A model generated the notes under the pieces. The model saw only the letters and a program-made list of their open reading frames with translations, was not told the origin of the DNA and searched no databases. Of a stretch of DNA of 64,000 nt, positions 1 to 8,663 are shown piece after piece. The first letter of the stretch is position 1, and each line of letters starts with the position of its first letter. This DNA is from Cronobacter muytjensii ATCC 51329 (GTDB lineage Bacteria > Pseudomonadota > Gammaproteobacteria > Enterobacterales > Enterobacteriaceae). The position numbers and the translations under genes are program-made. The stretch is taken from NCBI RefSeq assembly GCF_001277195.1, contig NZ_CP012268.1, positions 2,356,001 through 2,420,000 on the forward strand, given 5' to 3'.

Positions 1-190
1 TACCGGACACATACACGCCGTTGCCGACCCAGCCGCCCTGCGTCATGGTGCTGTTAGACTGCCCCAGAACGGTGGTCTGGCGGGTATAGCCTGCGACGTT
101 GTAGTTAGAGATGTTATTGCTCACCGTGCTCAGTGCGGTTTGCGCCGCACTCAGGCCACTCATGGCGCTATTAATTAAGCTACTGGACAT
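1..190 (-). CDS. flgK: FlgK, hook-filament junction protein 1 (5' end only)
   Basis: Only the first 63 codons lie in the window; the gene continues past base 1. The translation opens MSSSLINSAMSGLSAAQTAL and has the SNNISNYN-type motif of the N-terminal helical domain shared by flagellar axial proteins. FlgK sits between hook and filament and is exported by the flagellar type III system. The ATG at 190 follows an AGGAACCTCC ribosome site. A sigma-28 promoter lies 40-70 bp upstream, as expected for late flagellar genes. It follows flgJ in the same direction, the usual enterobacterial order. Confidence 0.93.
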   Translation of the reverse strand, partial: MSSSLINSAMSGLSAAQTALSTVSNNISNYNVAGYTRQTTVLGQSNSTMTQGGWVGNGVYVSG

Positions 191-232
191 GGAGGTTCCT
201 TTTGAACATTCATACGCGGGTCCTGACGATAA

Positions 233-259
233 TTATCGGCAGCGCTTAAGAGAACTTGA
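233..259 (-). promoter_or_regulatory. sigma-28 (FliA) promoter of flgK
   Basis: On the minus strand the sequence reads TCAAGTTC, 11 bases, GCCGATAA. The consensus is TAAAGTTT-N11-GCCGATAA, so the -10 element is perfect and the -35 differs at two positions. It lies between the flgJ stop and the flgK start, giving late-class expression of flgK and probably flgL beyond the window. Confidence 0.85.
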
Positions 260-265
260 GCCGTT

Positions 266-1231
266 TCAGAACAACGTCGAGATATCCTGGCTGTACGCTT
301 TGCTCACCTTTTCGCCCAGCGATTTCATCTGCTGGATCATGCTGGTCAGCTTACGGGCGTAGTTCGGATCGGTCGCGTAACCGGCGCTCTGCAACGCTTT
401 CGCGCCATCTTCCGCCGAGGCGGCCGTGGTGACCGCCGCGTAACGCGGGTTGCGCGTCAGCATGCCCACGTAGTCCGACAGCGCCTCAAGATAGGAGCTA
501 TAAACACGGAACTTCGCTTTCACCTTCTTCGCTTCGCCATTTTCATATTCGGTGGTGGTTATCTCCGTCACCGGCCCTTTCCACGACGAGGTCGCTTTGA
601 TGCCGAAAATGTTAAAGCTTGGCTCGCCGTTCGCTTTCAGGATCTGGCGCTGGCCCCAGCCCGATTCCAGCGCCGCCTGGGCGAGGATCAGGTGATGAGG
701 AACGCCGCTCTGCTGGCTTGCAAGCTTCGCGGGCAGCGCCAGCTGCGCCAGGAAGTCTTTACTGTCGCCGGAGAGCGGTTCTTCATTGGACGGCGCCTTC
801 GGCATCGCCTGGCGCACAATCTGGGTAATTGTCTGGTTGCGGTAGCTGTTCATGGTGTCGATATCGAACTTCATCGGCACCTGAGACGCGCTTTGCGCAG
901 CGGCGGGCGCTTCAGCGCTGGCTGAAGGGTCGCCGCCCATCTGTTTCACCATCATGTCCGCAAGGCCAAGCCCCTTGCCCGCCGTCATCTGCTGGGCAAT
1001 TTGCTGATCGTACATGCTGGTATATAGCCGAGTCTGATCGCTACTGAACATCCCATCCTTGGGCAGCGCTTCGCGCATGCTTTTCAGCATCATTTGCACG
1101 AACATCCCTTCCACCTGGCGGGCAACCTGTTTCAGGTTGCCGTTCGGATCCTTACCGGCCTTAGCTTTCAGGTCATTGAGCGATTGCGCGTCAAAGGCGG
1201 CGCTGGACAGTAATTTGCTATCAGTCAGCAT
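266..1231 (-). CDS. flgJ: FlgJ, rod-cap and peptidoglycan hydrolase
   Basis: FlgJ caps the growing flagellar rod and cuts the peptidoglycan so the rod can cross the wall; it acts in the periplasm. The 321-residue protein has an N-terminal rod-scaffold part (about 1-150) and a C-terminal beta-N-acetylglucosaminidase domain (about 155-315). The motif AALESGWGQ places the catalytic glutamate near residue 189. Length matches the family (about 313-320). Its ATG overlaps the flgI stop by one base (TGATG), which indicates translational coupling in the flgBCDEFGHIJ operon. Confidence 0.97.
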   Translation of the reverse strand: MLTDSKLLSSAAFDAQSLNDLKAKAGKDPNGNLKQVARQVEGMFVQMMLKSMREALPKDGMFSSDQTRLYTSMYDQQIAQQMTAGKGLGLADMMVKQMGGDPSASAEAPAAAQSASQVPMKFDIDTMNSYRNQTITQIVRQAMPKAPSNEEPLSGDSKDFLAQLALPAKLASQQSGVPHHLILAQAALESGWGQRQILKANGEPSFNIFGIKATSSWKGPVTEITTTEYENGEAKKVKAKFRVYSSYLEALSDYVGMLTRNPRYAAVTTAASAEDGAKALQSAGYATDPNYARKLTSMIQQMKSLGEKVSKAYSQDISTLF

Positions 1232-2328
1232 CAGATGATTTCCAGTTTGGCGCGCAGACAGCCCGCGCTTTGCATGGATTGCAGAATTGACATCAGATCC
1301 ATCGGCGTGGCGCCCAGCGCGTTAAGCGCGCGTACGACGCTGTTCAGGTTGGCGCTGGAGGTCACGCGCTGCAGCGCGCCGCCTGACTGACGCATATCGA
1401 TCTGGGTCTGCGGCGTCACGACGGTCTGGCCGCCGCCGAACGGCGTATCCGGCTGGCTGACATTCGCCTGCTGGTTCACCGTCACAGAAAGGTTGCCCTG
1501 CGCGACCGCACAGCTGTCGAGCGACACTTCGCGGTTCATCACCACCGAGCCGGTACGCGAGTTAATAATGACTTTGGCATCCTGCACCGCGACGTTGACT
1601 TCAAGGTTCTGAATCGCGGCGAGCAGCTGCACCTGGGAGCTACCGCCGCTTGATGCGCGTACCTGAACGGTACGGGCGTCCAGCGCGGTGGCGCTGCCAT
1701 AACCGCGTGCGCGGTTGATGGTGTCAGAGATCTGCTGGGCCAGCGTAAAGTCGTCATTATTCAGCTGCAGGTTGATGGTGTTGCCCGTGCCGAACTGGGT
1801 CGGCAGCTCGCGTTCAATCACCGCGCCGTTGGTAATACGGCCGCCGTTGAGCTGGTTTACCTGCACGCTGCTGCCGCCCGCCGACGCGCCCGCGCCGCCA
1901 ATGAGAATGTTGCCCTGCGCCAGCGCATACACCTGATTATCGACGCCTTTCAGCGGGGTCATCAGCAGCGTACCGCCGCGCAGGCTCTTGGCGTTACCCA
2001 TGGAGGAGACCACCACATCGATGGACTGCCCCTGGCGCGCGAACGCCGGATAGGAGGCGGTAACCATCACCGCCGCCACGTTTTTCAGCTGCATATTGGT
2101 GCCCGCCGGGACGGTGATCCCGAGCTGGGAGAGCATATTGTTCAGGCTCTGGGTGGTAAACGGCGTCTGGGTCGTCTGGTCGCCGGTGCCGTCAAGGCCC
2201 ACCACCAGGCCGTAGCCTATCAGGGAGTTTTCACGTACGCCCTGTACGGTGGTTAAGTCACGAATGCGGTCAGCTTGCGCGAACGTCGCGACGAGCAGCA
2301 GCAGGAGTCCTGGGAGCGATTTAAACAT
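1231..2328 (-). CDS. flgI: FlgI, flagellar P-ring protein
   Basis: FlgI forms the P ring, the bushing around the rod in the peptidoglycan layer. The 365-residue precursor starts with a clear Sec signal peptide (about residues 1-19, ending TFAQA) and then DRIRDLTTVQGVRENSLIGYG-type sequence, the conserved start of the mature protein. Length equals that of E. coli FlgI (365). A GAGGTGAAAA ribosome site precedes the ATG. It is 12 bp after flgH and overlaps flgJ. Confidence 0.97.
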   Translation of the reverse strand: MFKSLPGLLLLLVATFAQADRIRDLTTVQGVRENSLIGYGLVVGLDGTGDQTTQTPFTTQSLNNMLSQLGITVPAGTNMQLKNVAAVMVTASYPAFARQGQSIDVVVSSMGNAKSLRGGTLLMTPLKGVDNQVYALAQGNILIGGAGASAGGSSVQVNQLNGGRITNGAVIERELPTQFGTGNTINLQLNNDDFTLAQQISDTINRARGYGSATALDARTVQVRASSGGSSQVQLLAAIQNLEVNVAVQDAKVIINSRTGSVVMNREVSLDSCAVAQGNLSVTVNQQANVSQPDTPFGGGQTVVTPQTQIDMRQSGGALQRVTSSANLNSVVRALNALGATPMDLMSILQSMQSAGCLRAKLEII

Positions 2329-2340
2329 TTTTCACCTCTG

Positions 2341-3039
2341 TTACATCGGCGATAAATTAAGGAAGAAACGCTGTAGCCATCCCATGTTCTGCGCTTCGTT
2401 GATATAGCCGTTGCCGACATATTCGATTCGGGCATCCGCCACCTGCGTGGACGGTACCGTGTTGCTGCCGCTAATGGTGCGAGGGTTAACCACGCCCGAG
2501 AAGCGGATAAATTCTGTGCCCTGGTTGATGGCAATCTGTTTTTCGCCCACCACGTGCAGGTTGCCATTGGCAAGAACCTGATCGACGGTCACGGTCAGTG
2601 TGCCGCTGAAGGTGTTGCTGGCGTTGGCGCCGCCTTTACCATTAAAGGTATTGCCGCCGGACGCGCTGATATCGGCGCGCGCATTGCCGAAGAGGCCCTG
2701 CAGGTAGCGTGGAACGGTGTCGAGACCGAAATTGGTCTTGCCGTCGCGGCTGGCGTTTGCAGACGAGCTCTTGCTCGCGCTGACGTTTTCTTGCAGCTCA
2801 ATCGTGAGCGTGTCGCCGACGTTACGCGGACGACGGTCTTCGAACAGCGGTTGATAACCGTAGTTAATCTGCTGTACCGACTGGAAAATGGAACCGTTAA
2901 CCACCGGCGCGGGGGCAGGTGCGGGCTGCGCGGTCGTCGCGCCCTGAACCAGCGGAGTAGAAGGCACCCACGCACAGCCCGAAAGGGTCAATGCGAGAGC
3001 TATCGCTAAAGGGCAGAGTTGCGCACCGGTCTTTTGCAT
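2341..3039 (-). CDS. flgH: FlgH, flagellar L-ring lipoprotein
   Basis: FlgH forms the L ring in the outer membrane. From this start the protein has 232 residues, the same as E. coli FlgH, with a lipobox LSGC and the acylated cysteine near residue 22. The body is very close to the enterobacterial sequence (for example NVGDTLTIELQENVSASKSS and the C-terminal MGWLQRFFLNLSPM). The open frame extends to 3078 and an in-frame ATG at 3048 is also possible; the ribosome site is weak for each, so the start is chosen by family length. Confidence 0.95.
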   Translation of the reverse strand: MQKTGAQLCPLAIALALTLSGCAWVPSTPLVQGATTAQPAPAPAPVVNGSIFQSVQQINYGYQPLFEDRRPRNVGDTLTIELQENVSASKSSSANASRDGKTNFGLDTVPRYLQGLFGNARADISASGGNTFNGKGGANASNTFSGTLTVTVDQVLANGNLHVVGEKQIAINQGTEFIRFSGVVNPRTISGSNTVPSTQVADARIEYVGNGYINEAQNMGWLQRFFLNLSPM

Positions 3040-3096
3040 TGCTTTCATCTTCAGTAGTGGCGTTCGGTGTGGCGTCACGCCACACCGAAACAGGCT

Positions 3097-3879
3097 TTAG
3101 AGTTGCGTCAGTTTTTGCAGCATCTGGTCAGTGGTGGAAACCGCTTTACTGTTAATCTCGTAAGCGCGCTGCACCTGGATCATGTTGACCAGCTCTTCCG
3201 CCACGTTGACGTTAGAGGTTTCGACATAACCCTGATACAGCAGCCCTGCACCGTTCAGACCCGGCGTGCTTTCGTTCGGCGTGCCGGAGGACTGGGTTTC
3301 GGTGTAGAGGTTTTCACCAATGCTTTCCAGACCGCTGTCGTTCATAAAGGTGGTCAGGTTGATCTGGCCAACCTGAACCGGCGCCGCCGTTCCCTGCTGG
3401 GTCACGCTCACCACGCCGTCGCGACCGACGGTGATGCTCAGCGCGTTCGCCGGGATAGTGATGGCGGGCTGCACCTGGAAACCGCCTGCGGTCACCAGCT
3501 GGCCGTTCTGATCGACCTGGAAAGAACCGTCGCGGGTATACGCGGAGGTGCCGTCCGGCAGCAGAACCTGGAAGAAGCCCTGGCCTTTAATCGCGACATC
3601 TTTGCTGTTGTTGGTCTGAGACAGGTTGCCCTGGCTGTGCAGACGCTCGGTGGCGACGGGGCGCACACCGGTACCGATCTGCAGGCCGGAAGGCAGCGTG
3701 GTCTGTTCAGACGACTGCGCGCCCGGCTGGCGGATGGTTTGATAAAGCAGATCTTCAAACACCGCGCGCTGACGTTTGAAACCGTTGGTGCTGACGTTCG
3801 CCAGGTTGTTGGCGATAACGTCCATATTGGTTTGCTGGGCGTCGAGGCCGGTTTTGGCAATCCATAAAGAACTGATCAT
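3097..3879 (-). CDS. flgG: FlgG, distal rod protein
   Basis: FlgG builds the distal rod of the flagellar basal body. The 260-residue length equals the E. coli protein. The N-terminal NLANVSTNGFKRQ and C-terminal LVNMIQVQRAYEINSKAVSTTD are the hallmark rod/hook family motifs that form the coiled axial core. It has no signal peptide, in line with type III export. It lies 57 bp before flgH and 16 bp after flgF in the same operon. Confidence 0.97.
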   Translation of the reverse strand: MISSLWIAKTGLDAQQTNMDVIANNLANVSTNGFKRQRAVFEDLLYQTIRQPGAQSSEQTTLPSGLQIGTGVRPVATERLHSQGNLSQTNNSKDVAIKGQGFFQVLLPDGTSAYTRDGSFQVDQNGQLVTAGGFQVQPAITIPANALSITVGRDGVVSVTQQGTAAPVQVGQINLTTFMNDSGLESIGENLYTETQSSGTPNESTPGLNGAGLLYQGYVETSNVNVAEELVNMIQVQRAYEINSKAVSTTDQMLQKLTQL

Positions 3880-3895
3880 AGGGTCGTCCTGTTGA

Positions 3896-4654
3896 TTAAC
3901 TCATCGACAATAACTGGTTAGCGCGCTGCTCGTTCTCATCGACGCTGGTGATGATTTTCATTTGCATCTCAAAGCGACGGGCGTTAGCTATCATGTCGGT
4001 CATTGCTTCCACGGGTTTCACGTTACTGCCTTCCAGCACCCCGGACATCAGGCTGATGGTCGGGTCGGCCTGTAGCGTCGCGCCGCGGGCGGTCTGCGCC
4101 TGCTGGTTTAAACGAAACAGACCATCGTCGCCGCGTACCACTTCCTGCGCGCTGGCTTTAACCATCTTCAGACGGCCAACCGGCGCAATGGTGTTCGGGG
4201 CGTCGCCCGGGTTCAGTACGGAGATCGTACCGTCGGCGGCAATCGTGACTTCCGCGCCTTCCGGCACCACGACCGGACCGCCCTCGCCCATCACAGGATT
4301 ACCCTGGATGGTGAGCTGGCCGGTCGCCGTGCGCTGGATGTTACCGTTGCGGGTATACGCTTCGGTGCCGTCCGGTGCCTGCACCGCCAGCCAGCCGTCG
4401 CTGCCCTGAATGGCAACGTCCAGCGGACGGGAGGTGTAGTCGAGCGACCCCTGGCTCATATTCACGCCAGGGGTGGAAGCCGTGACCAGCGTACGGGTTG
4501 GCAATGACAGCCCTTCTACCGGCACGGCGCGCAGCGCGTTGAGCTGAGCGCGAAAGCCAGGCGTTGATGCGTTGGCCAGGTTGCTTGCCGTGACAGACTG
4601 CTGATTCAGCGTCTGGCTGGCTGCGCCCATGGCGGTATAAATTGCGTGATCCAT
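3896..4654 (-). CDS. flgF: FlgF, proximal rod protein
   Basis: FlgF is one of the proximal rod subunits exported by the flagellar type III apparatus. The 252 residues begin MDHAIYTAMGAASQTLNQQ and contain NLANASTPGFRAQL, the conserved N-terminal rod motif, with the C-terminal MIANARRFEMQMK motif. Length is one residue more than E. coli FlgF. It is placed between flgE and flgG with short gaps, as in other enterics. Confidence 0.97.
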   Translation of the reverse strand: MDHAIYTAMGAASQTLNQQSVTASNLANASTPGFRAQLNALRAVPVEGLSLPTRTLVTASTPGVNMSQGSLDYTSRPLDVAIQGSDGWLAVQAPDGTEAYTRNGNIQRTATGQLTIQGNPVMGEGGPVVVPEGAEVTIAADGTISVLNPGDAPNTIAPVGRLKMVKASAQEVVRGDDGLFRLNQQAQTARGATLQADPTISLMSGVLEGSNVKPVEAMTDMIANARRFEMQMKIITSVDENEQRANQLLSMS

Positions 4655-4674
4655 TAAGCCATCCCTTCAGACAA

Positions 4675-5907
4675 TTAGCGCAGGTTAACCAGGGTATTGA
4701 GGATCTGGTCCTGAGTCTTGATGGTCTGCGCGTTCGACTGATAGTTACGCTGCGCGACGATCATGTTGACCAGTTCTTTACTCAAGTCGACGTTAGACGC
4801 TTCCAGCGCGCCGCTGGTCAGCTTGCCGAAGTTGCCGGTGCCCGCAGAGCCCAGCAGCGCCACGCCGGAGGCGGTGCTTGCTGACCAGACGTTGTCGCCC
4901 TGAGAAGAGAGCCCTTCCGGGTTAGCAAAGTTCGCAAGAACGATCTGACCCAGCAACTGGCTCTTCTCGTTCGAGTAGTTGCCGACGAGGCTGCCGTCTT
5001 CGGTCACTTCATAACCGACCAGGTCGCCCGGCTTGTAGCCGTCCTGGTTTGAGGTCAGCAGCACGTTGGCGCCGGAGTTCTGCTGGGTGGTGCCAGTCAG
5101 GTTCATGCTGAAGCTGAACGCCGCAGAGCCGTTGAGGGCCGCCACTGCGATCGGCACCTGCTGCGTACCGGCCGGAGCCGCGTTGGTCACGCCAGTCAGG
5201 GCGCCGCTGTCGCTGAAGGTCAGGCTGGTCAGCGGCGTGGTCGGGGTCGCGGAGCTTACGCTGGTGTCCATGTTGTAGACATCCCACTTGTTATCCGCGG
5301 TTTTCACGTAGTACAGCTTCAGGTTGTGTTCGTTACCCAGGGTGTCGTAAACAGTCAGCGGCACGCTTTTGTTAAAGGTGCTGGAGTTAGCCGGATCGAA
5401 CGGAGACTGCGCCGGAACATCGTCAGCGGAGTTCAGGTTCATCACGAAGTTCGCGCTGGTGGTTTTGCTTGCCGGCATCTGCGCGGTCGGGATGGTCAGT
5501 GAGACCGGATCTGCGCCCTGCTGTACGGTCGGCGGGGTGCCGGTTGCCGGATAGCCGGTTACCTTCATGCCCTGCATGTTGACCAGGTTGCTGTTTTCGT
5601 CCAGTTTGAACTGGCCGTTACGGCTGTAGAACACGCCGCCGTTGCTGTCGACCAGACGGAAGAAACCGTTCTGGCTGATAGCCACGTCAAGCTTACGGCC
5701 GGTGTTGGTGGTCACGCCGTCGCCGAAGTCCTGGGTGATACCCGCGACTTTAACGCCCAGGCCCGCTTTCGAGCCGGCGAACATGTCGGCGAAAGAGACG
5801 GAACCAGACTTAAAACCATAAGTGGCGGAGTTGGCAATGTTGTTGCCGATAACGTCGAGGTTGGTGCTGGCAGCATTCAGACCGCTGACCGCTTGTGAAA
5901 AGGCCAT
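4675..5907 (-). CDS. flgE: FlgE, flagellar hook protein
   Basis: FlgE polymerises into the flexible hook outside the cell. The protein has 410 residues against 402 in E. coli; such differences fall in the surface-exposed middle domains. The N-terminal NNIANSATYGFKSG and C-terminal ELVNMIVAQRNYQSNAQTIK motifs are those of the axial family. The start ATG follows AGGAGTAAG. It comes directly after flgD, whose product caps the growing hook. Confidence 0.97.
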   Translation of the reverse strand: MAFSQAVSGLNAASTNLDVIGNNIANSATYGFKSGSVSFADMFAGSKAGLGVKVAGITQDFGDGVTTNTGRKLDVAISQNGFFRLVDSNGGVFYSRNGQFKLDENSNLVNMQGMKVTGYPATGTPPTVQQGADPVSLTIPTAQMPASKTTSANFVMNLNSADDVPAQSPFDPANSSTFNKSVPLTVYDTLGNEHNLKLYYVKTADNKWDVYNMDTSVSSATPTTPLTSLTFSDSGALTGVTNAAPAGTQQVPIAVAALNGSAAFSFSMNLTGTTQQNSGANVLLTSNQDGYKPGDLVGYEVTEDGSLVGNYSNEKSQLLGQIVLANFANPEGLSSQGDNVWSASTASGVALLGSAGTGNFGKLTSGALEASNVDLSKELVNMIVAQRNYQSNAQTIKTQDQILNTLVNLR

Positions 5908-5933
5908 TTCTTACTCCTGATAAGATTGAAGGC

Positions 5934-6614
5934 TTAAATAATTTGCCGTACCTGGTCGAGTGAGGCAGTCCCGTAGGTGCCCAGATCCAGCAGGTTCGAA
6001 CCGTTGCTTCGCGTAATGCCGTTTACCATCGCGAAGTTAAGCGGCTGCGCGACCAGCTGAGTGCCTCCGTTGCTTGCGGCAATGGAGACGTTGTAGGAGC
6101 CATCCGGCGCCTTAGTGCCGTCGCTCATCGAACCATCCCAAGAGAAGGTATGGACACCTGCGCTCAGCGCGCCGATCTCGATGGTACGAACGACTTTCCC
6201 GCTCTTATCAGTGACAGTCGCGGTAACTTTATCTGCGGCCTGCTGCAACTCGACGCCAAACGGTGTCGTGGTGTCTTTGCCGGTCAGAATGGTGCTGCCC
6301 GGGATCATCACGCCGTGACCGATAAGCGCGCTCGCCGCAAGCGACTGGCTGTTATCGATCTGACCGGAGATAGATCCGAGGGTGGTGTTCAGTTTCTCGA
6401 TGCCGCTCACCGTACTGATCTGCGCAAGCTGCGTGGTCAGTTCGTTGTTCTGCATCGGGTTGGTCGGGTCCTGGTTTTTCAGCTGCGCCACCAGAAGCGT
6501 CAGGAAGCTGCCTTGCAGGTCAGACGCTTTGCTCCCGGTCAGGCTGCTGCTGGAGGTCGCGCTGGCGGCACTGCTGGTGCTGTAATTCTCATTAATAGTT
6601 GATGTCACCGACAT
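5934..6614 (-). CDS. flgD: FlgD, hook-cap protein
   Basis: FlgD caps the hook during assembly and is discarded when the hook is complete. The 226 residues contain FLTLLVAQLKNQDPTNPMQNNELT, summarised here by its core QLKNQDPTNP, the family signature near residues 45-55, followed by a FlgD Ig-like domain and a Tudor-like C-terminal part. The first 30 residues are serine rich and variable, as is common. It is 11 bp after flgC and 26 bp before flgE. Confidence 0.96.
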   Translation of the reverse strand: MSVTSTINENYSTSSAASATSSSSLTGSKASDLQGSFLTLLVAQLKNQDPTNPMQNNELTTQLAQISTVSGIEKLNTTLGSISGQIDNSQSLAASALIGHGVMIPGSTILTGKDTTTPFGVELQQAADKVTATVTDKSGKVVRTIEIGALSAGVHTFSWDGSMSDGTKAPDGSYNVSIAASNGGTQLVAQPLNFAMVNGITRSNGSNLLDLGTYGTASLDQVRQII

Positions 6615-6625
6615 AACTCTCTCCT

Positions 6626-7030
6626 TTATTGACCGAGCGTGAGCGTTTTCAGCATCATGCTTTTCACGGTATTCAGCACTTCAACGTTGGCCTGGTAACT
6701 GCGGGAGGCGGACATGGAGTTCACCATCTCGCCCACCACGTCAACGTTCGGCATACGGACATACCCTTTGGCGTCCGCCAGCGGGTTGCCTGGCTCATAA
6801 ACCAGCTTGTCCGGCGCCTGGCTTTCCACGACATCCGTTACCTTCACACCGCCTGTCGCGGCGCCTGGCGCGGCATCCACCTGGAAAACCACCTGCTTGG
6901 CGCGGTAAGGCTGTCCATCCGGCCCGGTCGCGCTGTCGGCGTTGGCAAGGTTACTGGCCGCCACGTTCATGCGTTTGGATTGCGCGGTCATCGCTGAGCC
7001 GGCAATGTCGAAAATGTTTAAAAGCGCCAT
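6626..7030 (-). CDS. flgC: FlgC, proximal rod protein
   Basis: FlgC is a proximal rod subunit. Its 134 residues equal the E. coli length. The N-terminal NVAASNLANADSA and the C-terminal MVNSMSASRSYQANVEVLNT motifs show the rod family. It follows flgB by 13 bp. Confidence 0.97.
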   Translation of the reverse strand: MALLNIFDIAGSAMTAQSKRMNVAASNLANADSATGPDGQPYRAKQVVFQVDAAPGAATGGVKVTDVVESQAPDKLVYEPGNPLADAKGYVRMPNVDVVGEMVNSMSASRSYQANVEVLNTVKSMMLKTLTLGQ

Positions 7031-7043
7031 CGCGTTTTAACCC

Positions 7044-7457
7044 TTACTGTTGCTGCAGCACGGACATCATGCTCTTGATTTGGCCGCCGAGAACCTGCAG
7101 ATCGGTCTGATACTTCAGGCTGTTGTCGGCAAACTGGGTACGCTCACGGTCCATATCGACGGTGTTGCCATCCATCGAGGGCTGGTCCGGCACGCGGTAA
7201 AGCAAATCAAGAGAAGCGCCGGTGGACGCCTGAGCCGGGATATGGCGTGATGAGGTCACGGCGAGCGTCATGGTGCTGCCTGACGCGCGGCCCTGATCCA
7301 TCACTTTTTTCAGTTGACTGGCGAAATCAATATCGCGCGCCTGATAACCTGGGGTATCGGCGTTGGCGATATTGGCCGCCAGAATCTCCTGACGCTGAGC
7401 GCGTAAATTGATAGCTTCCTGTTGAAAGCGCAGCGCGGCGTCCAGTTTATCGAGCAT
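7044..7457 (-). CDS. flgB: FlgB, proximal rod protein
   Basis: FlgB is the first gene of the flgBCDEFGHIJ operon and forms the base of the rod. From the ATG at 7457 the product is 137 residues, close to E. coli FlgB (138), beginning MLDKLDAALRFQQEA with LAANIANADTPGYQ. The open frame runs upstream to 7562, but the GTGGAGGAATC ribosome site just before 7457 and the family length decide the start. The upstream space is shared with the divergent flgA. Confidence 0.96.
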   Translation of the reverse strand: MLDKLDAALRFQQEAINLRAQRQEILAANIANADTPGYQARDIDFASQLKKVMDQGRASGSTMTLAVTSSRHIPAQASTGASLDLLYRVPDQPSMDGNTVDMDRERTQFADNSLKYQTDLQVLGGQIKSMMSVLQQQ

Positions 7458-7522
7458 GATTCCTCCACTTAGTCTGGTGAGTGTGCAAAGCTTATCGCCC
7501 CTCACGCGTGCGTTATCGTTGG

Positions 7523-7548
7523 AATAAACGCAAAATGCGTCGCTATTT
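7523..7548. promoter_or_regulatory. probable FlhDC binding site between flgB and flgA
   Basis: AATAAACG, 10 bases, CGCTATTT forms an imperfect inverted repeat. The FlhD4C2 consensus uses AAATA(A/G)CG-type arms 10-12 bases apart, and the right arm is an exact match read on the other strand (AAATAGCG). The position in the divergent flgA/flgB space is where the class 2 activator binds in E. coli and Salmonella. Confidence 0.6.
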
Positions 7549-7610
7549 GTTGCCTTGAACAAAAACAGAGCAGAGTAGAATCCTCCCTGTTCCGAAAGTG
7601 GAGAAGTGCA

Positions 7611-8270
7611 ATGAAGAGCCTGAAATACTGTCTCGCCGCGGGTTTACTGCTGTTAAGCCCGGGCCTTTTCGCCGATACGCTTAACGCCCAGCTGACGCCG
7701 TTCTTTCTTCAGCGTCTTGCAGGCATTAGCGACGCGGTAGTGGTGACGGTGAAAACGCCGGAGCCGCAGAGACTGATTTGCGACAATCCTGATTTCAGCC
7801 TGCCGGGCAACGCCCGTCTGTGGGGAAACCTCAGCGTGCTGGTGCGCTGCGGCAGTGAAAAACGGTATATGCAGGTCAACGTTCAGGCCTTCGGGAACTA
7901 TGTGGTGGCCAGTCAGCCTGTCGCGCGCGGCGGCATGCTGAACGAGTCCAACGTCCGCCTTGAACGCGGCCGTCTGGATCTCCTGCCCCCAAAAGCTATG
8001 CTCAATCTTGACCAGGCGCGCGAAGCTGTTACCCTGCGTGACCTCGCGCCCGATCAGCCGGTAATGCTGACGATGGTGCGCCAGTCCTGGCGTGTAAAAG
8101 CGGGTCAGCAGGTACAGATAATCGCCAACGGCGAAGGCTTTAGCATTAATGGCGAAGGCCGGGCCTTAAACAATGCGGCGGTGGCGCAAAACGCCCGGGT
8201 CAGAATGGCCTCAGGCCAGGTGGTAAGCGGCATCGTGGGTTCTGATGGGATTATTCTGATTAACCTGTAA
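7611..8270 (+). CDS. flgA: FlgA, P-ring assembly chaperone
   Basis: FlgA is a periplasmic chaperone for P-ring (FlgI) assembly. The 219 residues start with a Sec signal peptide (about 1-22, ending PGLFA) and end with an SAF/ChapFlgA domain, including VRMASGQVVSGIVG. Length equals the E. coli protein. The ATG follows GTGGAGAAGTGCA. It is transcribed away from flgB and is followed by flgMN with its own late promoter. Confidence 0.95.
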   Translation: MKSLKYCLAAGLLLLSPGLFADTLNAQLTPFFLQRLAGISDAVVVTVKTPEPQRLICDNPDFSLPGNARLWGNLSVLVRCGSEKRYMQVNVQAFGNYVVASQPVARGGMLNESNVRLERGRLDLLPPKAMLNLDQAREAVTLRDLAPDQPVMLTMVRQSWRVKAGQQVQIIANGEGFSINGEGRALNNAAVAQNARVRMASGQVVSGIVGSDGIILINL

Positions 8271-8276
8271 TCTTTA

Positions 8277-8303
8277 TAAAGAATTCATCGTGGCTGCCGA
8301 TAT
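8277..8303 (+). promoter_or_regulatory. sigma-28 (FliA) promoter of flgM
   Basis: TAAAGAAT, 11 bases, GCCGATAT. The consensus is TAAAGTTT-N11-GCCGATAA, so spacing is exact and only a few bases differ. It begins right after the flgA stop. It would let FliA transcribe the gene for its own inhibitor, FlgM, in addition to read-through from flgA. Confidence 0.85.
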
Positions 8304-8366
8304 AGTTAATCAACTAACGATGGATATCGGCTCTACGCCGCGAGCCCCTCTATGAGGAAAAAATCA

Positions 8367-8660
8367 ATGAGCATTGAACGCACGTCCCCCCTGAAGCCAG
8401 TGAGTACGGTGCAACCGCGCGAAAACAGTGAACCGCAGGCACCAAAAGCCCGCCAGACGGAAACCACCGCGGCAGGCAGCGCCAGCGTCACCCTTAGCGG
8501 CGCCCAGGCAAAACTGATGAAGCCAGGCGCTGATGACATCAACGTTGAGCGTGTGGAAGCGCTGAAGGCCGCCATTCGTAATGGCGAGCTGAAAATGGAC
8601 ACCGGCAAAATCGCCGATGCGCTTATCCAGGAAGCTCAGAGTTACTTGCAGGATAAATAA
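8367..8660 (+). CDS. flgM: FlgM, anti-sigma-28 factor
   Basis: FlgM binds FliA and holds back late flagellar genes until it is secreted through the finished hook. The 97 residues begin MSIERTSPLKPVSTVQPRE and have the conserved sigma-binding C-terminal half, with NVERVEALKAAIRNGELKMD in essence (core IRNGELKMDTGKIAD). Length equals E. coli FlgM. The ATG at 8367 has GAGGAAA before it; an in-frame ATG at 8352 lacks this support. Confidence 0.97.
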   Translation: MSIERTSPLKPVSTVQPRENSEPQAPKARQTETTAAGSASVTLSGAQAKLMKPGADDINVERVEALKAAIRNGELKMDTGKIADALIQEAQSYLQDK

Positions 8661-8663
8661 TTT

